A DNA stretch of 64,000 bases, taken from JAMXLO01 sp963749575. Its GTDB lineage: Bacteria > Pseudomonadota > Alphaproteobacteria > Acetobacterales > Acetobacteraceae. The position numbers were made by a program, and so were the translations under genes. The notes beneath the pieces are model-generated. The model was given only the letters and a program-made list of their open reading frames with translations. It did not search any database and was not told the origin of the DNA. Positions within the stretch are counted from its first letter, which is position 1; each line of letters opens with the position of its first letter. Location of the stretch: assembly GCA_963749575.1 (NCBI GenBank), contig CAVVNM010000014.1, positions 1,116,001 to 1,180,000 of the forward strand, read 5' to 3'. Below are positions 34,884 to 42,324 of this stretch, one piece after another.

Positions 34884-36013
34884 ACCCGGCGAGCATCCCG
34901 GCGATCCTCGCCGCCGGTGTCGCTGCGCATGGCAACGACACCGTGCTGCGCAAGAAGGATCATGGCATCTGGAAGGCCACGACGTGGGCGCAGCTCGGCG
35001 ATCGGGTGCGAGCGGTTGGCCAGGGACTGAAGGCGATCGGCTTCCGTCCAGGCGACGTCGCCTGTGTGCTGGCCGAAACGCGCCCGGAATGGGTGCATAT
35101 CGATCTCGGCATCCTCGGCGCCGGCGGTGTGAGCGGCGGCCTGCATCCCGAACAGGAGGCCGAACCGCTCGGCCAGGCACTGCACGACTCGCGCTGCCGC
35201 GTGCTGTTCGCCGAGAATGACGAACAGCTCGACAAGACGTTGCTGGTGCGCGAGCGCTGTCCCGCGCTGCAGCGCATCGTGGTCATCGACATGAAGGGCC
35301 TGCGCGATTTCGCCGATCCGATGTGCGAAAGCCTGCAATCGTTTGTCGCGCGCGGCGACACCGGCGGCGAGTGGGATGCCGGCGTCGCCGCGATCTCGGC
35401 CGACCAGCCGGCGGTGCTGCTGTTGCCACGCACCGGACCCACCCAAACGCTGAGCCATGGCGATGCGCTGCACCTGATTGCCAACACGCGTTCGCTGCTG
35501 GCCGTGCGCGCCGGCGACGAGCGTCTGGCGCTGCTGCCGATGTGCCACGTCATGGAACGAGTGCTGGGTCTGTATCTATCGCTCGATGCGCGCGTGATCA
35601 GCAACTACCTGGAGAATTCCGACACCGCGATCGAGAATCTCCAGGAGGTGCAGCCAACTGTCCTGGCTACCGATCCGCAGATCTGGCAACTGCTGCACGC
35701 CCGCATCAGCAACGCCGCCACGGCCGCCACGCCGGTGCAGCGCATGCTATATCGTGGCGCGATCGCCATGGGCGCGCGGGGCGGGGCGGTTGCGCTGCTG
35801 GCGCGAGTGTGCGTATTGCACGCGGTCAAACGCGAGCTTGGGCTGAGCCGGCTGCGATGCGCCTATATCGGCGGCGCCAAGCTCGCGCCAGAAATCGAAC
35901 GCTGGGCCGCTTCCCTCGGCATCACCATTCAGCCAATCGACGGCCAGGCGGCTCGGGGCACCGCCTTGGACGCCCGCTACCAGGCCCTGATGCAAGCAGC
36001 TTACGGCACGTGA
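34874..36013 (+). CDS. AMP-binding (acyl-CoA synthetase-like) protein, truncated and degenerate
   Basis: 379-residue relative of long-chain fatty-acid CoA ligases, which are normally near 600 residues. The N-terminal half aligns with the family (TTWAQLGDRVRAVGQGLKAI, FRPGDVACVLAETRPEWV). The ATP-binding P-loop, normally TSGTTGxPKG, is replaced by LLPRTGPTQTLSHGDAL. It ends just after YIGGAKLAPEIERWAASLGI, before the GYGxTE motif, the adenylate-binding aspartate and the C-terminal domain. It should not be able to make adenylates. Intact synthetases are common at this place in Liv operons of related bacteria. GTG start overlaps livF by 10 bases; the SBP gene follows after 15 bases. Confidence 0.8.
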   Translation: MALNPASIPAILAAGVAAHGNDTVLRKKDHGIWKATTWAQLGDRVRAVGQGLKAIGFRPGDVACVLAETRPEWVHIDLGILGAGGVSGGLHPEQEAEPLGQALHDSRCRVLFAENDEQLDKTLLVRERCPALQRIVVIDMKGLRDFADPMCESLQSFVARGDTGGEWDAGVAAISADQPAVLLLPRTGPTQTLSHGDALHLIANTRSLLAVRAGDERLALLPMCHVMERVLGLYLSLDARVISNYLENSDTAIENLQEVQPTVLATDPQIWQLLHARISNAATAATPVQRMLYRGAIAMGARGGAVALLARVCVLHAVKRELGLSRLRCAYIGGAKLAPEIERWAASLGITIQPIDGQAARGTALDARYQALMQAAYGT

Positions 36014-36028
36014 AGGAAGGAAAGATTT

Positions 36029-37199
36029 ATGCGTAGCAGACTACTGGCGGCGGCGTTCGCCACCGCACTCACCGGTTCCGCCCTGGCGGCGGACAGCGTA
36101 CGAGGCGTGACGGACAACGAGATCGTCATCGGCACCTACACCGACCTCTCCGGCGTGACCGCGATGTGGGGCGTCAACAACTCCAATGCCTGGCGCATGG
36201 TGTTCGATGAAACCAACGCTGCCGGCGGGATCAACGGCCGCAAGATCAAGTACATCGTGGAGGACAATCAGTACCAGATTCCGCGTTCGGTACAGGCTGC
36301 CAACAAGCTGATCAACCGCGACAACGTGTTCATGATGGTGGCCAACGGCGGCACACCGATGAACAACGCGACGATGCCCGACCAGTTGGCCAAGGGCGTC
36401 CCCAATGTCTTTCCGCTGACCTCGGCTCGGTCGATGTATGAGCCGCTGCATCACCTGAAGTTCGGTCTGGCCTCGTCGGTACTACGACCAGATGCGCGCC
36501 GGCGTGAAGCTGTTCGTCGAGCAGCGCGGCAAGAAGACCATCTGTGCGATGTCGGAGGACACCGATTTCGGTCGCGACGTGATGGCGGGCGCCAATGACC
36601 AGCTCGCGGCGCTGAACATCAAGCTGGCGGCGGCGACCCTGCACAAGCCGACCGATACCGACTTCAGTGCCTCGGTTGCGCGTCTGCACGACGCCAACTG
36701 CGATCTGATCCTGGTCGGCGGCATCGTGCGCGACACGGTGCAGATCATCTCCGCGGTGCGGAAGACCGGCTGGAACGTCGACATGCTCGGCCAGGCGGCA
36801 AGCTATGACGAGGCGGTGGCGGAGGTACCGGGCGGCGTGACGGAAGGGTTCTACTCGATGACGCCGGTGCTGTATGTGGCGGCCAGCAGCGAGAGCCCGG
36901 AGGTGACGAAGTTCGCCGAAAAGTACAAGAAGGAATTCGGCAAGGAGCCGAACTTCGCGGCCCAGATCGGCTACACCGGAGCAGAGCTGGTGGTGCAGGC
37001 GTTGCGGAACGCCGGCAAGGATCTGACCACCGACAGCTTCGTATCGGGTGTGGAGAGCATCAAGGACTGGCACGACATCTTCGGTTCGCCGGCGATGAGC
37101 TTCAGTTCGACGAAGCACCAGGGCTCCAATGAGTCGTTTCTGTGCGTGGTCAAGAGCGGCCACTGGGAGCCGGTGAGCACGACCCCGGCCGGCTACTGA
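36029..37199 (+). pseudogene. Liv-type periplasmic binding protein 1, single frameshift
   Basis: Type I periplasmic binding protein (LivK/Peripla_BP_6). Signal peptide residues 1-21 (ALAADS cleavage). IVIGTYTDLSGVTAMWGVNN opens the N-lobe. Near 36478 one extra G shifts the frame: FGLASS should be followed by YYDQMRAGVKLFVEQRGKKT, found in the next frame. The C-terminal half (AQIGYTGAELVVQAL, SFSSTKHQGSNESFL) is intact. Very similar to the next gene, whose alignment locates the extra base. It should deliver substrate to LivHMGF. Confidence 0.9.
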
Positions 37200-37349
37200 A
37201 CCACCGAGGCGACGACTGAGGATTTTCCAGGCCGGCCGGTGTCTTCACCGGCCGGCCGCCGGCCATGAAAGGAGACACGTACTGCGGTAGCCGAGCGCCG
37301 ACGGACGCCGCGGGAAAGCCGACACAATTCGGCGAGGGAGTAGGGACGT

Positions 37350-38516
37350 ATGCGCAACCTGTTCATTGCGGCGGTCGCGGCCGTCGCACTCGCGGTCCCG
37401 GCCACGGCGGGAGAGAACGCCCGTGTCACCGACAAGGAAGTCGTTATCGGTACCTACACCGACCTGTCCGGCGTGACGGCGATGTGGGGCGTCAACAACA
37501 CCAACGCCTGGCGCATGGTGTTTGACGAATCCAACGCCGAAGGCGGTGTCAACGGCCGCAATATCAAATACATCGTCGAGGACATGCAGTACCAGGTGCC
37601 GCGCGCGGTACAGGCGGCGAACAAGCTGATCAACCGTGACAACGCGTTCATCATGGTGGCGAACGGCGGCACGCCGATGAACAATGCCACCATGCCGGAA
37701 CAGATCGCCAAGGGCGTGCCGAACATGTTCCCGCTGACCGCGGCGCGGTCGATGTACTACCCGCTCAACCATATGAAGTTCGGCTTCGCCGCGTCGTACT
37801 ACGATATGGAACGCGCCGGGGTGAAGCTGTTCGCCGAGAAATACGGCAAGAAGCGGATCTGCGCCATGTCGCAGGACACCGACTTCGGTCGCGACGTGAT
37901 GGACGGTGCGCGCGACGAATTGAAGGTCCTGAACATGCAGCTGGTGGCGGAGACGATGCACAAGCCGACCGATACCGACTTCACTGCCTCGGTCGCCAAG
38001 CTGCATGATGCCGACTGCGATCTGGTGCTGCTGGGCTCCATCGTGCGTGACACCGTGCAGATCGTCTCGGCGATCCGCAAGTCGGGTTGGACTGTCGATA
38101 TACTCGGGAACATCGCGATCTATGACGTGTCGGTGGCGGAGGTGCCCGGTGGCGTGACCGATGGTATCTATACCACGACCTCCGTCATCTTCGCGCAGCC
38201 CGACGATCCGCGCCCGGCGGTACGAGAGTTTGCCACCAAGTATGAGAAGATGTTCGGACACGCGCCGAACTTCGCCGCCCAGGTCGGCTATTCGGCGGCG
38301 CAGCTCGTGGTGCTTGCGTTGCAGAAGGCGGGCCGCGATCTCACCGCCGACAACTTCATCGCCGCGATGGAGAGCATCAAGGACTACAAGGACATCTTCG
38401 GCTCGCCGACGATGAGCTTCAGCGCAACCAAGCACCAGGGTTCGAACGAGGCCTTCCTCGCCCAGGTGAAGGGCGGCCACTGGGTGCAGGTCGGCACCGA
38501 GTCCTACGGCTACTGA
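37350..38516 (+). CDS. Liv-type periplasmic binding protein 2
   Basis: 388-residue type I periplasmic binding protein with a signal peptide (residues 1-20, VPATAGEN). It shares long stretches with the preceding gene, including GTYTDLSGVTAMWGVNN, ANGGTPMNNATMP and SQDTDFGRDVMDGA, so the pair arose by tandem duplication. The duplicated proteins differ most in the middle (SVAEVPGGVTDGIYTTTSVI versus AVAEVPGGVTEGFYSMTPVL), which may change ligand preference. GGCGAGGGAGTAG precedes the ATG. Last gene of the liv operon. Confidence 0.93.
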   Translation: MRNLFIAAVAAVALAVPATAGENARVTDKEVVIGTYTDLSGVTAMWGVNNTNAWRMVFDESNAEGGVNGRNIKYIVEDMQYQVPRAVQAANKLINRDNAFIMVANGGTPMNNATMPEQIAKGVPNMFPLTAARSMYYPLNHMKFGFAASYYDMERAGVKLFAEKYGKKRICAMSQDTDFGRDVMDGARDELKVLNMQLVAETMHKPTDTDFTASVAKLHDADCDLVLLGSIVRDTVQIVSAIRKSGWTVDILGNIAIYDVSVAEVPGGVTDGIYTTTSVIFAQPDDPRPAVREFATKYEKMFGHAPNFAAQVGYSAAQLVVLALQKAGRDLTADNFIAAMESIKDYKDIFGSPTMSFSATKHQGSNEAFLAQVKGGHWVQVGTESYGY

Positions 38517-38545
38517 CCGCTACGACCGGACTGGGGAGGGGGCGC

Positions 38546-39940
38546 CTACAGCGCCTCCACCTCCAGCGGGAACAGAGCATCCGGATCCGGCGTGTGCAGC
38601 AGGTGGTACACGTTGAACCGATACGCCGGTCCCAGCGAAACCTCCGGCGGCGTGAACGGAAACGCCAGGTTGCCCGCGGTGGACAGCCTGCCGGCATAAC
38701 CGTGATGCAGCAGATATTGCTTCAGCGTCCGCACCACTTCGGCGGCGCGTTCCGCGGTCGGCGCGATGCATTCGCCCATGACGAATACCTCGCCCGGCGG
38801 AGGCTCGTCCGCCGGAGCCGCCATGCGCACGCCATCTACGCCATAGACGCGGAACCGCAGCGTGTAGTCCTCCGGCGCGTCTTCGCATACGAGGTCGCGC
38901 ACCACGGCGGCGACCGCGGGCAGGATTTCGCGATGTTGCGCGATGAAGCGCGGATCGGCGGCACCCGCCAGCAGCACCGCACGCTCGCCGATCCGCCGTG
39001 CGCCTTCGATCTTCACGCACGGATCGGTTGATGCGTGCCATGCCGCGCCGGTGACGCGGCAGCGCCGATCGTCCACCGCCGCATAGTCGGCGCCGCTCAG
39101 GTCCAGCCGCCCTTCAGGCTCATATACGGTGAACGGATCGGCCTGTTCGTACAGGCTGTGCGCCGCAACCGACACCGGTGTCGCACGCCGTTGCTCTGCC
39201 ATGCTTTCCAGCACAAACCCATCGTCATCGAGCGTCGCCAGGATCGCATCGCGGCCACCCGGCACGCAGCACAGGGAAGCGCACTCGATGATCTTCGCCA
39301 TGTGCACGGCGAGCCCGGTGGGAAAACCCAACATCGTCGGCAGCGAGGCAAAGATCGCGGTGTCGCAGGCGCGGCCGGCGATCAGCACGTCGATGTCCTC
39401 GGCCAGCGCGCGGCGCAACGGCCCCATGCCCATCTGGCCGACGATATGCGCCGCCGCGGCCACTTCTTGCTCGGTCAGCGCCGGCATGTCGTCGATGCCG
39501 CTCACCGCGCCGGCACGCACCGCCGCACACAGCGCATCGCGCGACAGATCGGCGCGCAGCACGCCCAGTCGGAAGTGCAGTCCCTCCGCGCGCGCGATGT
39601 CGCGGATGATCGCGAGTGTGGCTGCCAGATGCGGACCGGCACCGGCGGAACCGGCCGAGCCGATCACCAGCGGCACGTCGATCGATCGCGCGCCCAGCAG
39701 CACCTTGCGCAGATCGCGTCGTGTCGCGGCGGGCGCGGTCGCCATCTCGCCCTTGCCGAGGTACGTGGGCCCGATGTCGATCGAGCCCATGTCGCAGCCG
39801 ATCAGGTCCGGCTGGTTCGCCAAGCCCGCATTGAACGCCGGCGTGGGTATACCGTAGCCAAGCTGTCCCGACGCGCCGAGGAAACGCATCGGCCGCCGGG
39901 TACGGCGCACGTCGTCGAGGATGCGGCCCGAGGCGCTCAT
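38546..39940 (-). CDS. AtuA-like (DUF1446) protein
   Basis: 464-residue protein of the acyclic terpene utilisation AtuA / DUF1446 family. The N-terminal GASGQLGYGIPTPAFNAGLA, the aspartates in IGCDMGSIDIGPTYLGKGEM, GSAGSAGAGPHL, and AGRACDTAIFASLP are family-like. AtuA homologues occur in terpene and other carboxylate-CoA catabolic clusters but have no firmly established reaction. It is the last gene of a coupled four-gene operon; its ATG overlaps the stop of the DUF4387 gene by 4 bases. Longer AtuA proteins carry a DUF4387-like C-terminal part, supplied here by the separate neighbour. Confidence 0.85.
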   Translation of the reverse strand: MSASGRILDDVRRTRRPMRFLGASGQLGYGIPTPAFNAGLANQPDLIGCDMGSIDIGPTYLGKGEMATAPAATRRDLRKVLLGARSIDVPLVIGSAGSAGAGPHLAATLAIIRDIARAEGLHFRLGVLRADLSRDALCAAVRAGAVSGIDDMPALTEQEVAAAAHIVGQMGMGPLRRALAEDIDVLIAGRACDTAIFASLPTMLGFPTGLAVHMAKIIECASLCCVPGGRDAILATLDDDGFVLESMAEQRRATPVSVAAHSLYEQADPFTVYEPEGRLDLSGADYAAVDDRRCRVTGAAWHASTDPCVKIEGARRIGERAVLLAGAADPRFIAQHREILPAVAAVVRDLVCEDAPEDYTLRFRVYGVDGVRMAAPADEPPPGEVFVMGECIAPTAERAAEVVRTLKQYLLHHGYAGRLSTAGNLAFPFTPPEVSLGPAYRFNVYHLLHTPDPDALFPLEVEAL

Positions 39941-40239
39941 ATCTCCACCCCCAACAGCGGTGCGTGCTGTTGCGCGCCATACACATCGCGATCGCCCGGA
40001 TCGCCCGCCATGATCGGTCGTGCCAGCACGATCTTTATCGCGCGACCGACCGGATACGGGATCACCGTCACGTCGCTCGCCGGCAGCCCATACAACGCGG
40101 CGATCGGTTCGCGACCCAGCCCCCGCGCCTGTGCGGCGCGGCGGTAATCGGCGTCGGTGGCAAATATCAGATCCAGCGTGAGCCGGCGCGGGCCCGCATT
40201 CTTGCTGCGGATCACCTGCGCGAGGTCGGACAGCTTCAT
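39937..40239 (-). CDS. DUF4387 protein
   Basis: 100-residue DUF4387 protein (MKLSDLAQVIRSKNAGPRRL, TLDLIFATDADYRRA, VIPYPVGRAIKIVLARP). DUF4387 is commonly encoded beside, or fused to, DUF1446/AtuA proteins, suggesting a two-subunit complex. Its ATG overlaps the hydrolase stop and its stop overlaps the AtuA-like ATG, so translation is coupled on both sides. Confidence 0.85.
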   Translation of the reverse strand: MKLSDLAQVIRSKNAGPRRLTLDLIFATDADYRRAAQARGLGREPIAALYGLPASDVTVIPYPVGRAIKIVLARPIMAGDPGDRDVYGAQQHAPLLGVEI

Positions 40240-41039
40240 GGGAAACGTCTCCGCAAAAATGCGAGGATGTCCGCGGCGCAACGATCCGGCACGATGTCGC
40301 AGATGTTGTGCGGCAGCCCCTCGTACGCGATCAGCTCGCAGTCGGGAATCTGCGCGCGCATGATCTGGTAGTTCTGCGTGCTGCCCACGGTTTCCGCGCC
40401 CGGCATCACCAGCAGCGTCGGACACCTGATGCGCGGCAGCTGGTCGGCCCACCACAGCGTCGTCATCAGCCCGACGAAGCGGCCGATGTACGCGGTGTCG
40501 TTGTTCGCCGCCTGGTCCAGAAACCATTCGATATGGCCGCGATCGTGGCCGTGCGGGAAACGGTCCTCGATGGTCGCCGCGAGGAAGCTGCGCAGGCCTT
40601 CCTGCGCGACGCGCGGCAGCCAGGTGTGCGCCTGGCTGTGCTTCAGCCCGGGCGTGGAGCCGAACAGCATCAGGCTGTGCACGCGCTCCGGTGAGGCCAT
40701 CGCCAGGTTCTGCGCGACATAGCCGCCGGCGGAGTTGCCGACGATATGCACCGCGTCGCAGCCAAGGTGATCGAGCAGTTCGCGCACGTCCTGCACCAGA
40801 CGTTCCATCGACAGTGGCGGCTCCGGCGCCGGCACCTGGGATGCGCCGTGGCCACGCAGGTCCATGCGCACCACACGGTAGTGGCGACAGAGCTGCGGTA
40901 CGGCGGCGTACCAGCGCCGCGATGAGCCCATTGCCGCGTGCAGCAGCAGAACGACCGGCGCCTGCCGCCACGGATCGGTGCAGTCGTCGATCGTGTAGGC
41001 AAGGCGATTGCCGTCGCCGGCGAGGAACAATTCGTGCAT
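40236..41039 (-). CDS. Alpha/beta hydrolase
   Basis: 267-residue hydrolase with serine nucleophile in VGNSAGGYVAQNLA, oxyanion region LLLHAAMGSSRRW, DLRGHGASQVP, and the catalytic histidine in YEGLPHNICDIVP. It resembles 3-oxoadipate enol-lactonase-like and related small-molecule hydrolases. The ATG shares a base with the upstream amidohydrolase stop (TGATG). The downstream stop overlaps the DUF4387 start. The substrate is probably an ester or lactone in the same pathway. Confidence 0.88.
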   Translation of the reverse strand: MHELFLAGDGNRLAYTIDDCTDPWRQAPVVLLLHAAMGSSRRWYAAVPQLCRHYRVVRMDLRGHGASQVPAPEPPLSMERLVQDVRELLDHLGCDAVHIVGNSAGGYVAQNLAMASPERVHSLMLFGSTPGLKHSQAHTWLPRVAQEGLRSFLAATIEDRFPHGHDRGHIEWFLDQAANNDTAYIGRFVGLMTTLWWADQLPRIRCPTLLVMPGAETVGSTQNYQIMRAQIPDCELIAYEGLPHNICDIVPDRCAADILAFLRRRFP

Positions 41040-42268
41040 CACAGCGGCCGATGCAGTTCGGCCGGCGCCCGCGTCACGGTGCGCCGTCCGCGTTTGAACA
41101 CCGCCAGCGGATCGCAGATTTCCGCCACCGCCTGCTCCGGCGTCGTCGCGTCGAGCACCACGATGTCGGCGGGGTTCCCCAGCTTGATCCCATAGTCCTT
41201 CAGATTCATCAGCCGCGCCGACCGCTCGGTCAGCATGGCGAAGCATTCGCGCAGGCGCTCCGTGCCGCTGATCTGGCACACATTCGCCTGCAGGTTCGCC
41301 ATCCGCAGCAGCGACCCGTCGCCGAACGGGGTGAACGGGTTCAGCACGTTATTGGTGGACAGCGAGCAGTTCACGCCATGCTCCACCAGCAGATTCACGT
41401 CGGCCACGCCGCGCCGAACGCTGTATTCCTGGTCACGCCCCATCATGAACAGCTCGGTCGCCGGCAGGACGGTCACCGCTACGCCGGCATCGGCGATCCG
41501 CCGCGCCAGCACGCGCAGTTCGGCAATCGGCATGGTGGACAGCTTGCACATGTGTCCGACCGCCACGCGCCCGCCGAGCCGGTACTGCTCGGTCAGTTCG
41601 CAGACCAGATGGATGTCCATCTCGTCCGGCGCATTGCCGGAGTCGAGATGCATATCGATGTCCACATCGAACTCGCGCGCCAGATCGAACACCCGATGGA
41701 TCTGCCCGGCATGATCCGGATCGTAATTTGGCGCCGCCCCGATGACCCGCGCGCCGCGCCTCAGCCCTTCCACCAGCAGCGCATCGGAGCGCGGATTGTT
41801 GGTCAGCCCTTCCTGCGGAAAGACACAGATCTCGACATCGATCGCCCAGGCGTAGTCGCGCCGCAGCGCCTCGACAGCGTCGAAGCTGCGCATTGCCACG
41901 CCGCCGTCGAGTTCGAGATGCGTCCGCATCCGCGTGGCACCGTGTTTGATGCACTTCTCAAGTGTCCGGCTGGCGCGCTGGTAAACGTCCTCGACGGCGA
42001 AGGTCTGCTTCACCGCCGCGACGCGCTGCATGGCATCGGCCTGGCGTCCTGCCTCGGGCGCGCAGCGGTCGATGATGTTGGATTTGTCCAGATGGATGTG
42101 GGTCTCGATCAGACCGCCGCACACCAGACCGCCGCCCGCGTCGAATACCGGCCCATCCGCCTGCAATGCCGTCTCGATCGCGACGATGCGGTCCGCCACA
42201 ACACCGATATCGACTGGCGGTGCGTCCGGAGCATGCGCCAGCCTGGCGTTGCGGACGATCAGATCCAT
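41039..42268 (-). CDS. Amidohydrolase, cytosine-deaminase-like
   Basis: 409-residue metal-dependent hydrolase. Metal ligands are visible in ETHIHLDKS (HxH), the histidines in DIDMHLDSGN and GHMCKLSTM, and the aspartate in FTPFGDGSLL; the pattern is that of cytosine deaminase / isoguanine deaminase relatives. C-terminal KLGNPADIVVLDA is the usual beta-sandwich part. Start chosen at 42268 (MDLIVRNARL), with GGGGGG 6 bases upstream; 42274 is possible. First gene of the operon, so the pathway may begin with hydrolysis or deamination of a cyclic amide or amine. Confidence 0.88.
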   Translation of the reverse strand: MDLIVRNARLAHAPDAPPVDIGVVADRIVAIETALQADGPVFDAGGGLVCGGLIETHIHLDKSNIIDRCAPEAGRQADAMQRVAAVKQTFAVEDVYQRASRTLEKCIKHGATRMRTHLELDGGVAMRSFDAVEALRRDYAWAIDVEICVFPQEGLTNNPRSDALLVEGLRRGARVIGAAPNYDPDHAGQIHRVFDLAREFDVDIDMHLDSGNAPDEMDIHLVCELTEQYRLGGRVAVGHMCKLSTMPIAELRVLARRIADAGVAVTVLPATELFMMGRDQEYSVRRGVADVNLLVEHGVNCSLSTNNVLNPFTPFGDGSLLRMANLQANVCQISGTERLRECFAMLTERSARLMNLKDYGIKLGNPADIVVLDATTPEQAVAEICDPLAVFKRGRRTVTRAPAELHRPL

Positions 42269-42324
42269 CGCCATCCCCCCTGCGTCGCCATGATGCTGGC
42301 GCGACGTGCGGAGTGGCGCAATCC

